Source of the DNA: Pseudomonas flavescens
GTDB lineage: Bacteria; Pseudomonadota; Gammaproteobacteria; Pseudomonadales; Pseudomonadaceae
DNA: 64,000 nt
Assembly (NCBI RefSeq): GCF_013408425.1
Contig: NZ_JACBYV010000001.1
Coordinates: 5,084,001 to 5,148,000, forward strand
Reading direction: 5' to 3'
Made by a program: the position numbers and the translations under genes. How positions within the stretch are numbered: position 1 is the stretch's first letter; each line of letters opens with the position of its first letter. Of this stretch, positions 56,075 through 64,000 are shown piece after piece. A model generated the notes under the pieces. The model was not told where the DNA came from. It made no database searches and saw nothing but the letters and a program-made list of their open reading frames with translations.

Positions 56075-57090
56075 GCGAACAGAGCGCAGCACGCATTGCC
56101 GTGATCGCCGACACCTCCCTGCAGCGCCACGTGCTGCAGCAGGCGTTGAGCAGCAATGGTTATCAGGTGGTACTCAACAGTGATCCGGCGCGGCTCGATG
56201 ACGCTGCGCTGCAGGCCTGCGAGGCCGAGCTGTGGCTGGTCGACCTGGCTCAGTCCGATGATCTGCCGCTGATCGATGCCTTGATGGAAGACTCCAGGGT
56301 GCCAGTGCTGTTCGGCGAGGGCCATGCGCCCGAGCGCAGTTCAGAGCATTACCCGCGCTGGGAGCGGCGTCTGGTCGGCAAACTGAAAAAACTGGTTGGA
56401 GATCCGGCTCTGGCGGCAGGCGCAAGCCTGGAGGGTGTGCTCGCCGAGGCGCAACGCCCCGGGCGCGTCGAGCTACCGGCGGTGCTGGCCAATACCCCAC
56501 TGCAAGTCGGCGAGCCCGCCAAGCAGGTGTGGTTGCTGGCGGCATCTCTGGGGGGGCCAGCGGCGGTGAAAGCTTTTCTCGATGCCCTGCCTGGCGGTTT
56601 GCCGGTCGGGTTTCTGTACGCCCAGCATATCGATCCCAGCTTCGAGACGACGCTGCCTCAGGCAGTGGGTCGGCACAGCCAGTGGCGTGTCGGCACCGTG
56701 CGCGATGGCGACAGCGTACGTTGCGGTGAGGTGGTCGTGGTGCCGGTCAGCAACGAGCTGGCTTTCGCCGACGACGGAGCCCTGCAGGTCACGGCACGGG
56801 CCTGGCCCGAACCCTACAGCCCGTCGATCGACCAGATGATGCTCAACCTGGCGCAGCGCTATGCAGCGTGCAGCGGCGTCATCGCGTTCAGCGGCATGGG
56901 CAGCGACGGCAGTGCGGCCGCTGCCTACGTGAAGCGTCAGGGCGGGGTGATCTGGACGCAGCGCGCCGATAGCTGCGTGTGTTCGAGCATGCCTGACAGC
57001 CTGCGCGAGGGCGGTTACAGCAGCTTCAGCGCCGATCCACGCGAGCTGGCCGCTGCGCTGGTCGACCATCTCGTCGAGCAGTGCCGCTGA
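56071..57090 (+). CDS. chpB: Chemotaxis methylesterase ChpB (CheB-like)
   Basis: A 339-residue protein. The N-terminal 120 residues resemble a degenerate receiver (AVIADTSLQRHVLQQALSSNG; VDLAQSDDLPLIDALM). The C-terminal CheB methylesterase has the nucleophile Ser in WLLAASLGGPAAV, His in YAQHIDPSFE and Asp in SGMGSDGSAAA. It removes methyl groups from PilJ. Its ATG at 56071 overlaps the chpA stop (ATGA), so translation is coupled. Confidence 0.94.
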   Translation: MSEQSAARIAVIADTSLQRHVLQQALSSNGYQVVLNSDPARLDDAALQACEAELWLVDLAQSDDLPLIDALMEDSRVPVLFGEGHAPERSSEHYPRWERRLVGKLKKLVGDPALAAGASLEGVLAEAQRPGRVELPAVLANTPLQVGEPAKQVWLLAASLGGPAAVKAFLDALPGGLPVGFLYAQHIDPSFETTLPQAVGRHSQWRVGTVRDGDSVRCGEVVVVPVSNELAFADDGALQVTARAWPEPYSPSIDQMMLNLAQRYAACSGVIAFSGMGSDGSAAAAYVKRQGGVIWTQRADSCVCSSMPDSLREGGYSSFSADPRELAAALVDHLVEQCR

Positions 57091-57139
57091 CCACGTGTGC
57101 CTTTCTTCCAATGAATTCGCTGCATAACAGGATGTCTTC

Positions 57140-57610
57140 ATGAGCCAAGCCGTCGTTACCCAGAACAGCGTCAGCAGCCTGACCGGTCTGGTCGTGCCGC
57201 TGGCCGATCGCACGCTGCTGCTGCCCAACGTGGCCGTGGCCGAGCTGATTCCCTACCGTGCCCCGCCAGCGATGGCTGGCCTGCCTGACTGGTTTCTCGG
57301 TCAGGTAGCCTGGCGTGACCTGCGCCTGCCACTGCTGTCTTTCGAGGCGGCCTCCGGCGGCCAGGCGGCAGTGGGGGACGGGGCCCGTATCGCCATCCTC
57401 AATGCCCTCGGTGGGCGCCCGAACGTCAAGTTCATCGCCTTGTTGGTGCAGGGCATTCCTCGCTCGCTGCGCGTTGCCGAGGACCTGCCGCGTGCGGATG
57501 TGCCGCTGGCCGCCCTCGAGCTTGCAGCGGTGAAGGTGGATGATGCGGTGCTGCGCATCCCCGATCTGGAAGGGCTGGAGCAATTGCTGGCCGATGCCGA
57601 GCTGATCTGA
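57140..57610 (+). CDS. chpC: CheW-like protein ChpC
   Basis: A 156-residue CheW-domain protein that may link additional inputs to ChpA. Typical stretches are VPLADRTLLLPNVAVAELIP and WFLGQVAWRDLRLPLLSFEA. ATG at 57140. In P. aeruginosa chpD and chpE follow; neither is present here, and a cytochrome gene on the other strand takes the place. Confidence 0.92.
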   Translation: MSQAVVTQNSVSSLTGLVVPLADRTLLLPNVAVAELIPYRAPPAMAGLPDWFLGQVAWRDLRLPLLSFEAASGGQAAVGDGARIAILNALGGRPNVKFIALLVQGIPRSLRVAEDLPRADVPLAALELAAVKVDDAVLRIPDLEGLEQLLADAELI

Positions 57611-57696
57611 GTCGTCAGCTCATCGAGTGAACTGCGCTCGCGTGAGCGTGCGCTCCCGAACCGCTTTGCCTTGGCGCGTGTTCAACTCTCGGGGCT

Positions 57697-58221
57697 TCAG
57701 CCGCGACGCGGCAGCATCGCTCTGAGCACCCCGTCGCGCAGCCGATAGTGGTGCCAGAGCGCCATGAACGTGTGCCCCAGAATCAGTGCGAACAGCAGGT
57801 ACTTGGCCGTCAGGTGAAACTGGCGGGCAAGTGCTCTTGCGCCATCGGAAAGCGGCAACGGGTCGATTTGCACCAGCCAGAACAGCTCCACCGGGCGTCT
57901 GCCGAACAGCAGGCCGCTCAACGGCATCAGCAGCAACAACAGGTAGAGCGCTATGTGGCCGGCCTTGGCGGCGCGGCGCTGCCAGATCGCACTATCGCGC
58001 AGCAGGTGCGGGGCACCGTGGCGGGCGCGTACCAGCAAGCGCACCACGGTGAGCAGGAGAATCGTCAGGCCCAGGGACTTGTGCAGCGTGAACACGCCAC
58101 CAGTGCCGCCCAGCAAGTCCGCGACCAGATCCTGGCCATAGGGCAGAAACAGCGTGCAGAGCACCAGCAGGGCGGTAAGCCAGTGCAGGCCGATCTGGGT
58201 GCTCGAATAGCGATGCTTCAT
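57697..58221 (-). CDS. Cytochrome b561-type protein
   Basis: A 174-residue four-helix membrane protein of the Pseudomonas/YodB-type cytochrome b561 family. His residues are placed in the membrane at STQIGLHWLTALLVL (helix 1), FTLHKSLGL (helix 2), and HLTAKYLLFALILGHTFMALWHHY (helix 4), fitting heme ligation. Superoxide or quinone oxidoreduction is usual for the family. ATG at 58221 with an AGGCGG site is preferred; ATG at 58236 is possible. Confidence 0.88.
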   Translation of the reverse strand: MKHRYSSTQIGLHWLTALLVLCTLFLPYGQDLVADLLGGTGGVFTLHKSLGLTILLLTVVRLLVRARHGAPHLLRDSAIWQRRAAKAGHIALYLLLLLMPLSGLLFGRRPVELFWLVQIDPLPLSDGARALARQFHLTAKYLLFALILGHTFMALWHHYRLRDGVLRAMLPRRG

Positions 58222-58401
58222 GGTTCCGCCTCTCATCAGGCACCCGCTGCGTGCCAGCTCTCAGCGCGCGATCATACCCATTTGGCCAGACGTTTTTTGT
58301 GGTTTTGTCGTCATTGATTGATAGCGGCTGTAGGCCCGTTTTGTCAAAGAAACAGTCCGGTTTTCGACGAGTTCACGTGCAAACCCTCACCCATTGCGGG
58401 C

Positions 58402-59121
58402 TCAGAAATCGCCCCAGAGGTGCTGGGCTACCGCCAGCGCTGCCACCGGCGCGGTTTCCGTGCGCAGCACGCGCGGACCCAGGCGCGCGGCATGGAAACC
58501 GGCGCCCTGTGCCTGTTCCACCTCTGCGTCGCTCAGGCCACCCTCAGGGCCGATCAGAAATGCCAGGGATCCTGGTCGGGCATGGCTGGTCAGCGGTTCG
58601 GCGACCGGATGCAGCACCAGTTTCAGGTCGGCCTGGCTTTGCTGCAGCCACTCGTCCAAAGGGATGGGCGCATTGATCAGCGGTATCACCGAGCGTCCGC
58701 ATTGCTCGCAGGCGCTGATCGCCACCTGCCGCCAGTGCGCCATGCGCTTGTCGGCGCGTTCATCCTTCAGGCGCACCTCGCAGCGGGCGCTGACGATCGG
58801 ACTGATCACCTGGGCGCCCAGCTCGGTGGCTTTCTGGATGGCCCAATCCATGCGCTCACCGCGAGACAGGCCCTGGCCCAGATGAATGTGCAGAGGCGAC
58901 TCGGCCTGCCCGGCGAGCTGCTCGCGCAGTTCGACACGTACGCTCTTCTTGCCGACCTCGATCAGTTCACCGCGAAACTCCTGGCCGCTGCCATCGAACA
59001 GTTGCACCGCATCGCCCGCAGCATGGCGCAGCACGCGGCCGATGTAGTGGGCCTGGGCCTCCGGCAGCTCGTGCTGACCGAGGGAAAGAGGGGCATCGAT
59101 GAAGAAACGGGAAAGGCGCAT
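58402..59121 (-). CDS. rsmE: 16S rRNA m3U1498 methyltransferase RsmE
   Basis: A 239-residue SPOUT-fold enzyme that methylates U1498 of 16S rRNA. Marks are the N-terminus RLSRFFIDAPLSLGQHELPE, HYIGRVLRHAAGDAVQLFDG, the cofactor knot LAFLIGPEGGLSDAEVEQA and LGPRVLRTETAPVAALAV. ATG at 59121. In P. aeruginosa it is next to bioA; here a porin gene lies between them. Confidence 0.95.
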   Translation of the reverse strand: MRLSRFFIDAPLSLGQHELPEAQAHYIGRVLRHAAGDAVQLFDGSGQEFRGELIEVGKKSVRVELREQLAGQAESPLHIHLGQGLSRGERMDWAIQKATELGAQVISPIVSARCEVRLKDERADKRMAHWRQVAISACEQCGRSVIPLINAPIPLDEWLQQSQADLKLVLHPVAEPLTSHARPGSLAFLIGPEGGLSDAEVEQAQGAGFHAARLGPRVLRTETAPVAALAVAQHLWGDF

Positions 59122-59479
59122 GGCGGTAACGGGTATGGGCTAAGGGTGGCCAAGCATAACCGGGTGGCGTTTTTTCTGCAGGCCGTCAGGGCGTTTGCAC
59201 ATCGCTGCAGGCCATGCTGAGACGGTCGTGCGCCTCCGTCTGGCATCGAGGGTTGCGGTGATACGCCCATAACCCATAGGGTAAAAAAAGAACGGCTCTG
59301 CTCCCGGGCTGCATTCCCGGGGCGCTTCAACACGGCAGGGCTGGTTAAGGGGCGGGTGGCTCACTCGTACGCACGTCAGGCTGGGGAGACCTGTTGCCGT
59401 GCATCGTCGTGGGCGCTGCAGCCTGCCCCGATCCAAGGGCGGAGTATCCGCCGTCACATTCCACGCATAGGGAATAATA
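59122..59479. other. 358-bp intergenic region between rsmE and the porin gene
   Basis: No credible gene is seen. It contains a GGCGGA-GTA-TCCGCC mini-hairpin (59438-59452), a GGGTAAAAAAAG tract near 59280 and the divergent promoters expected for rsmE and the porin. Confidence 0.5.
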
Positions 59480-59480
59480 A
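59473..59480 (+). promoter_or_regulatory. AATAATAA motif at the porin start (possible Hfq/Crc site)
   Basis: AATAATAA fits the AANAANAA pattern and lies between the GG of the ribosome site and the start codon, sharing its last A with the ATG. In Pseudomonas such sites allow Hfq/Crc to block translation of uptake genes. Confidence 0.45.
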
Positions 59481-60790
59481 TGAAAGTGCAACGTACCGGA
59501 TTATCGTTGATGGCGCTGAGCGCCAGCGTTCTGGCCATCTCCACCGCGCAGGCGAGCCAGGCCGAATCCAAGGGGTTTCTCGAAGACAGCACGCTGGATC
59601 TGCTGACCCGCAATGTCTACTGGCACATGGACCGCCATGCGACGGGCGCCCAGGACAACCGCGAGTGGGGCCAGGGGTTTCATCTGAACTACAGCTCGGG
59701 CTACACGCAGGGCACCGTCGGCTTTGGCGCCGATCTGAACGCCTACATGGGCATCAAGCTCGACAGCGGTCGCGGGCGTTCGGGGTCCGGGCTGCTGCCG
59801 GTGGATTCGGCCACCAGTCGTGCCGACGACGAATTCGGCTCTCTGGGCGGGGCAGTGAAGATGCGCCTCTCCAATTCGGAACTCAAGTACGGGCAGTTGC
59901 GTCCCTACAATCCGGTCATCGCGGTAGCCGACGCCCGCCTGGTGCCCGCCACCGCCACCGGTTTCCAGCTGACCAGCGCCGAGATCGACGGGCTGATCAT
60001 CGACGCCGGTCATTTCACGTCGTCCAGGGATTTCAATCAGGCCGGTAGTCGCGACGGCTTCTACAGCACCTACGCGCCAGGCGTGGAAGGCGGCAATGTC
60101 GATTATCTGGGCGCCAGTTGGCTAGCCAGCGATGCCTTGAGCTTCAGCGCCTACGCCTCGCGCTATGAAGACCTGTGGCGTCAGTACTACGGCAATGCCA
60201 TCTACAACCTGCCGCTCAGTGACGAGCAGGCACTGAATGTCGATTTCAACATCTACCGTACGCTGGACGAGGGCAAGTCCGTGGCTGGCGACATCGACGT
60301 CACCGCCTGGTCGCTGGCAACCGCCTACTCGGTGGGCGCACACACCTTCACCATCGCCCACCAGCGGGTTCATGGCGACCAGCCGTTCGACTACCTGACG
60401 CTTGGCGGTGGTGGCGCGCAGGATTCCATCTACCTGGCCAACTCGTCGCAACTGGTCGACTTCAATGGCCCGGGCGAGCGTTCCTGGCGGGCCACCTACG
60501 CCATGGATCTGGCCAGTTACGGGGTGCCGGGGCTGTCGTTCTACGTCTCGTACATCCGCGGCGACAATGTCGATGGCAGCAAGATGGATGCGTCCAGCCC
60601 TTACGGCTATTACGCCGACAACGAGAAGCATTGGGAGCGTGACGTGAACGTGCAGTACGTGGTGCAGAGTGGCGCGGCCAAGGATCTCAAGTTCCGTCTG
60701 CGTCAGGCGACGCACCGCATTTCCGGAACTTCGGATGTGGACTCCGACCAGGTGCGCTTCATCGTCGAGTATCCGCTGAGCGTGCTCTGA
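59480..60790 (+). CDS. OprD-family outer-membrane porin
   Basis: A 436-residue porin of the OprD/Occ family, with a signal peptide (residues 1-25, ending STAQA), the post-signal motif SKGFLEDSTLDLLTRNVYWH and the R-rich/arginine ladder region LSNSELKYGQLRPYNPVIA. The C-terminal residues DQVRFIVEYPLSVL form the last strand. Substrates are usually amino acids or carboxylates; the subtype is not clear. ATG at 59480. Confidence 0.92.
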   Translation: MKVQRTGLSLMALSASVLAISTAQASQAESKGFLEDSTLDLLTRNVYWHMDRHATGAQDNREWGQGFHLNYSSGYTQGTVGFGADLNAYMGIKLDSGRGRSGSGLLPVDSATSRADDEFGSLGGAVKMRLSNSELKYGQLRPYNPVIAVADARLVPATATGFQLTSAEIDGLIIDAGHFTSSRDFNQAGSRDGFYSTYAPGVEGGNVDYLGASWLASDALSFSAYASRYEDLWRQYYGNAIYNLPLSDEQALNVDFNIYRTLDEGKSVAGDIDVTAWSLATAYSVGAHTFTIAHQRVHGDQPFDYLTLGGGGAQDSIYLANSSQLVDFNGPGERSWRATYAMDLASYGVPGLSFYVSYIRGDNVDGSKMDASSPYGYYADNEKHWERDVNVQYVVQSGAAKDLKFRLRQATHRISGTSDVDSDQVRFIVEYPLSVL

Positions 60791-60800
60791 GCGCGACATG

Positions 60801-60829
60801 ACGGCAGGCGGGCCACCCCCGCCTGCCGT
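60801..60829. terminator. Hairpin between porin gene and bioA
   Basis: ACGGCAGGCGGG and CCCGCCTGCCGT form a 12-bp perfect stem with a 5-nt loop in the 44-bp gap between two convergent genes. No T-run follows, but the stem is strong. Confidence 0.65.
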
Positions 60830-60834
60830 ATCGC

Positions 60835-62238
60835 TCAGCCCGGGTCGCGAAAGCCCGGGTAACGGGTATCGCCCGTCGCCACGCTGACCGAGGTGCGAGT
60901 GGCCAGGTCGATGCCTTCGCTGGCAACGTCGGCGAGGAAGTCGATCTGCTCTGCGCTGATCACGTAGGGCGGCAGGAAGTACACCACGCTGCCCAGCGGC
61001 CTCAGTAGCGCACCGCGGGTCAGGGCATGCTGGTACACCTGCAGGCCCCGTCGCTCCTGCCAGGGGTAGGCGACCTTGCCGGCCTTGTCCTGAACCATCT
61101 CGATGGCCAGGGCCATGCCGGTCTGGCGTACTTCGGCGACGTGTGGGTGGTCCACCAGGTGAGCGGTGGCGCTGGCCATGCGTGCGGCCAGCGCCTTGTT
61201 GGCCTCGATCACGCCGTCCTCCTCGAAGATATCCAGCGTCGCCAGCGCCGCCGCGCAGGCCAGTGGGTTGCCGGTGTAGGTGTGCGAATGGAGGAACGCA
61301 CGCAAGGTGGCGTAATCGTCGTAGAAGGCGCTGTAGACATCATCGGTGGTCAACACCGCCGCCATCGGCAGGTAGCCACCCGTGAGGGCCTTGGAGAGCA
61401 CCAGGAAGTCCGGCGTGATGCCCGCCTGTTCGCAGGCGAACATGGTTCCGGTGCGGCCGAAGCCGACGGCGATTTCGTCGTGGATCAGGTGCACACCATA
61501 GCGGTCGCAGGCTTCGCGCAGCAGGGTCAGGTAGATGGGGTGATACATGCGCATGCCGCCCGCGCCCTGAATCAGCGGCTCGACGATCACCGCCGCGACT
61601 TCGTGGTGGTGGTCGGCCAGGGTCTGCTCCATTGCCGTGAACATTGTCCGCGAGTGTTCTTCCCAGCTCACGCCGTCCGGGCGCAGGTAGCAGTCCGGGC
61701 TCGGCACCTTGAGGGTGTCCAGCAGCAGTGCCTTGTAAGTGTCGGTGAACAGCGCCACATCGCCTACCGACATCGCCGCCACGGTTTCGCCGTGATAACT
61801 GTTGCTCAGGGTGATGAAGCGTTTCTTCGCCGGCTTGCCGCTGTTGAGCCAGTAATGGAAGCTCATCTTCAGCGCCACTTCGATGCCCGAGGAACCGTTG
61901 TCGGCATAGAACACCCGGTTCAGGCCCTCCGGGGTGATCCGCACCAGGCGCTCGGACAGCTCGACCACCGGCTGATGGCTGAAGCCCGCGAGCATCACAT
62001 GCTCGAGAGTGTCGATCTGCGCCTTGATGCGTTCGCCGATACGCGGGTTGGCATGGCCGAACACGTTGACCCACCAGGAGCTCACCGCGTCGAGGTAGCG
62101 CTTGCCTTCGAAGTCCTCCAGCCATACGCCTTCACCGCGGCGGATCGGAATCAGCGGCAACCGCTCGTGATCCTTCATCTGCGTACAGGGGTGCCAGAGA
62201 ACCTCCAGGTCACGCTGCATCCAGTGTTGGTTAGTCAT
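60835..62238 (-). CDS. bioA: Adenosylmethionine-8-amino-7-oxononanoate aminotransferase
   Basis: A 467-residue class III PLP aminotransferase of biotin synthesis, turning KAPA into DAPA with SAM as amino donor. Recognised: HPCTQMKDHERLPLIPI near the N-terminus, VSSWWVNVFGHANPRI, the substrate-binding NGSSGIEVALKMSFHYW, and the PLP-Lys in LVLSKALTGGYLP (about residue 280). ATG at 62238. The 263 bp to the next gene hold its promoter region. Confidence 0.96.
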   Translation of the reverse strand: MTNQHWMQRDLEVLWHPCTQMKDHERLPLIPIRRGEGVWLEDFEGKRYLDAVSSWWVNVFGHANPRIGERIKAQIDTLEHVMLAGFSHQPVVELSERLVRITPEGLNRVFYADNGSSGIEVALKMSFHYWLNSGKPAKKRFITLSNSYHGETVAAMSVGDVALFTDTYKALLLDTLKVPSPDCYLRPDGVSWEEHSRTMFTAMEQTLADHHHEVAAVIVEPLIQGAGGMRMYHPIYLTLLREACDRYGVHLIHDEIAVGFGRTGTMFACEQAGITPDFLVLSKALTGGYLPMAAVLTTDDVYSAFYDDYATLRAFLHSHTYTGNPLACAAALATLDIFEEDGVIEANKALAARMASATAHLVDHPHVAEVRQTGMALAIEMVQDKAGKVAYPWQERRGLQVYQHALTRGALLRPLGSVVYFLPPYVISAEQIDFLADVASEGIDLATRTSVSVATGDTRYPGFRDPG

Positions 62239-62501
62239 CGACGTGCTCTCTCAATCAACAGCGGGCAAGCCTATCAGATGCGGCAAGGCGACGTTTTGCT
62301 GCCGCAGCGCCCGCTGATCGGGGAAAACGACCGCTCGCGTAGAGGGTTTTGAACTCCGCCCGTGGGGGCTTCACTAATCTGGTTGACCAGCGAGCAGGTG
62401 CGGTATATATCGGTTTAGTAGATATTTCAAAGCAACAATTTCTGCTTTAAGTCGATAGGTTTGTTGCTAATCTCTGGACTCTCATCCCTTGGAATCAGGC
62501 C

Positions 62502-63047
62502 ATGCAGTGGCGTAACTCAACCCTTCGTTACGGTCTCGTCAGCGTGTCTCTGCACTGGCTGGTGGCCATTGCGGTATTCGGTCTATTCGCGCTGGGTTTC
62601 TGGATGGTCGGCCTCAGCTATTACAGCACCTGGTACCAGACAGCCCCGAATATTCACAAGAGCATCGGCATTCTGCTGTTCGTGGTCATGGTCGCCCGTT
62701 TGTCATGGCGCCTGGCAAGCCCGCCACCACCTGCGCTGCCCGAGCATGGCCGATTGACCCGAGTGGCCAGCAAGCTGGGCCACAGCTTCCTTTACCTCGG
62801 CCTGTTCGTGTTGATGATTTCCGGCTACCTGATTTCCACCGCCGACGGTCGCCCGATCAGCGTGTTCGGGCTGTTCGAGGTGCCGGCAAGCGTGACCAGC
62901 ATCCCCAATCAGGGCGATATCGCCGGGTTGATCCATGAATATCTGGCGTGGGCTATCGTGATCTTTGCTGCATTGCATGGCCTGGCTGCATTGAAACACC
63001 ACTTCATCGACCGTGACCGCACCCTGTTGCGTATCTTCGGGCGTTGA
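62502..63047 (+). CDS. Cytochrome b561-type protein
   Basis: A 181-residue four-helix cytochrome b561. Candidate heme ligands are in [14 protein letters not shown] (helix 1), [14 protein letters not shown] (helix 2), and [17 protein letters not shown] (helix 4). It is the second member of this family within 5 kb. ATG at 62502. The YceI gene follows 61 bp later on the same strand, a pairing often seen in bacteria. Confidence 0.92.
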   Translation: MQWRNSTLRYGLVSVSLHWLVAIAVFGLFALGFWMVGLSYYSTWYQTAPNIHKSIGILLFVVMVARLSWRLASPPPPALPEHGRLTRVASKLGHSFLYLGLFVLMISGYLISTADGRPISVFGLFEVPASVTSIPNQGDIAGLIHEYLAWAIVIFAALHGLAALKHHFIDRDRTLLRIFGR

Positions 63048-63108
63048 TCTTCAAGCCGTTTCGGCGTTGCCCCGCGGCGTCGTTCATTTCATCTCACAAG
63101 GAGTTTCC

Positions 63109-63687
63109 ATGTTGAAGAAGACTTTCGCCGCACTGGCACTGGGCACCGCACTGTTGGGCGCTGGCCATGCAATGGCTGCTGACTACGCCATCGACAAGGA
63201 AGGCCAGCACGCCTTCGTCAATTTCAAGATCAGCCACCTGGGCTACAGCTGGCTGTACGGTACCTTCAAGGATTTCGACGGCAGCTTCAGCTTCGATGAG
63301 AAGAACCCTGAGGCCAGCAAGGTCAACGTCACCCTGAAGACCGAAAGCGTCGACACCAACCACGCCGAGCGTGACAAGCACATCCGTGGTTCGGACTTCC
63401 TCAATGTCAGCAAGAACCCGACCGCAACCTTCGCATCTACCGCCGTCAAGTCGACTGGCAAAGGCACCGCCGATATCACCGGCAACCTGACCCTCAACGG
63501 CGTGACCAAGCCGGTAGTGATCGCTGCCAAGTTCATCGGCCAGGGCGACGATCCATGGGGCGGCTACCGTGCAGGCTTCGAGGGCAGCACCAAACTGAAG
63601 CTGAAAGACTTCAACATCGAGAAGGATCTGGGTCCGGCTTCGCAGGAAGTCGAGCTGATCATCTCCGTGGAAGGCGTACGCAAGTAA
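63109..63687 (+). CDS. YceI family periplasmic protein
   Basis: A 192-residue lipocalin-like protein with a signal peptide (residues 1-24, [20 protein letters not shown]...MAA). YceI marks are [20 protein letters not shown], the [20 protein letters not shown] strand and [18 protein letters not shown]. The family binds polyisoprenoid lipids and is commonly next to b561. ATG at 63109 with an AAGGAG site. It is followed by a strong terminator. Confidence 0.94.
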   Translation: MLKKTFAALALGTALLGAGHAMAADYAIDKEGQHAFVNFKISHLGYSWLYGTFKDFDGSFSFDEKNPEASKVNVTLKTESVDTNHAERDKHIRGSDFLNVSKNPTATFASTAVKSTGKGTADITGNLTLNGVTKPVVIAAKFIGQGDDPWGGYRAGFEGSTKLKLKDFNIEKDLGPASQEVELIISVEGVRK

Positions 63688-63703
63688 GCCTGAACGCCGC
63701 ATG

Positions 63704-63735
63704 AAAAACGCCGACCTTGGGGTCGGCGTTTTTTT
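63704..63735 (+). terminator. Intrinsic terminator after the yceI gene
   Basis: CGCCGACC and GGTCGGCG form an 8-bp stem with a TTGG loop, extended by A5/T7 runs. The T-run is on the plus strand, ending the b561-YceI transcript. Confidence 0.92.
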
Positions 63736-63805
63736 GCCCGGCATTCCTGATACGCCAACCGCTACCCTGATGGGCGCAGCGAAAAGCCGCACTCGCTGCA
63801 CGAAT

Positions 63806-63834
63806 GAAAACGCCGGCACGAGGCCGGCGTTTTC
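63806..63834. terminator. Bidirectional intrinsic terminator
   Basis: GAAAACGCCGGC and GCCGGCGTTTTC form a 12-bp perfect stem with a 5-nt loop and A/T runs on both sides. It ends the leftward gene whose stop lies 14 bp further right. Confidence 0.85.
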
Positions 63835-63847
63835 AATGAGCCACTGC

Positions 63848-64000
63848 TCAGCTGTCGCGATTGCGGGTCAGCAGGGCTGGCTTCTCGCCGCGGGGGCGGG
63901 TGCTTTGCAGCTGGTCGAGCTGCTCGGGTGTCGGCAGGCGGTCGCTACGCGAGCTCTTGTGCACGATCACCGGCTGCTTGTCGCGGCTGCTGCGCACGGC
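63848..64000 (-). CDS. C-terminal end of a probable DEAD-box RNA helicase
   Basis: Only the last 50 codons lie in the window: a basic, disordered tail with HKSSRSDRLPTPEQLDQLQ and the end EKPALLTRNRDS. Such tails follow the helicase core in RhlE-type proteins of pseudomonads, and in P. aeruginosa a DEAD-box helicase gene lies in this region (from memory). The helicase motifs themselves are outside the window. Confidence 0.5.
   Translation of the reverse strand, partial: AVRSSRDKQPVIVHKSSRSDRLPTPEQLDQLQSTRPRGEKPALLTRNRDS

Noticed and set aside
52850..56092. A 1080-codon open frame antisense to chpA
   Set aside because: High-GC coding sequence with strong third-position bias commonly leaves the opposite strand free of stops. 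The antisense translation is rich in His, Gln, Arg and Val without any domain, has no ribosome site, and chpA on the plus strand is certain.
59233..59252. Possible sigma-54 promoter TGGCAT...TTGC near the porin gene
   Set aside because: The distance between GG and GC is 11 nt instead of the required 10, and the position is far from the start codon.

Overview
The window is a GC-rich stretch of a Pseudomonas chromosome. Gene order follows two blocks that I recall from the P. aeruginosa and P. putida maps: phoR-phoB-ubiA-ubiC-rubredoxin-HU-recG-oxyR-spoT-rpoZ-gmk-rph, and hemW-rdgB-metW-metX-proC-pilT-pilU-pyrCBR-ruvX-algH-tonB3-gshB-pilGHIJK-chpABC-rsmE-bioA. The blocks are joined at about 22.6-24.0 kb, where crc and pyrE would be expected after rph in P. 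aeruginosa. Small differences from those maps suggest a P. mendocina/P. oleovorans-like lineage, but the species cannot be fixed from this sequence alone. I see no rRNA, tRNA, prophage, IS transposase or CRISPR array.

Layout. 0-5.9 kb: the start of an outer-membrane barrel gene (cut by the window edge), a CorC/HlyC-type membrane protein, the phosphate two-component system phoB-phoR with a Pho box, and ubiC-ubiA for ubiquinone. 6.0-13 kb: rubredoxin and its reductase, an HU-like protein, a 110-bp inverted-repeat element, a tRNA-deacylase-like/HDOD fusion, recG and oxyR. 13.1-16.5 kb: an exbB-exbD-tonB operon with a palindromic candidate operator, and an NAD-dependent epimerase-like gene. 16.5-22.5 kb: ridA and the housekeeping genes spoT, rpoZ, gmk, yicC and rph, ending in a strong terminator. 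22.6-24.0 kb: two small membrane-protein genes at the synteny junction.

24-32.8 kb, minus strand: hemW, rdgB, a DUF4426 gene, metW-metX, a dynamin-like GTPase, DUF167, yggT, proC and yggS. 32.9-35.1 kb: pilT and pilU, the twitching-motility ATPases. 35.1-37.3 kb: a translationally coupled pair of putative DNA repair genes (radical SAM plus DUF4130 families) directly downstream of a near-perfect LexA box. 37.4-43.8 kb: a TM2 protein, the pyrR-pyrB-pyrC' pyrimidine genes, ruvX, algH, a second tonB and gshB.

44.0-57.6 kb: the complete Pil-Chp chemosensory operon (pilGHIJK, chpABC). It includes a 2520-residue ChpA with eight phosphotransfer-like sites. Together with pilT/pilU it controls type IV pilus extension, retraction and cAMP signalling. 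57.7-64 kb: two cytochrome b561-type genes, rsmE, an OprD-family porin with a candidate Hfq/Crc site at its start codon, bioA, a YceI protein, and the last 50 codons of a probable DEAD-box helicase.

The most interesting points are the SOS-box-controlled repair-gene pair, the dispersed repeat that appears to have supplied the N-terminus of HemW, the triple inverted GGGGCGGATA element upstream of oxyR, the 110-bp inverted-repeat element after the HU gene, and the internal repeats and two Thr-type phosphotransfer sites of ChpA. Gene-order comparisons rest on memory of reference maps and were not computed.
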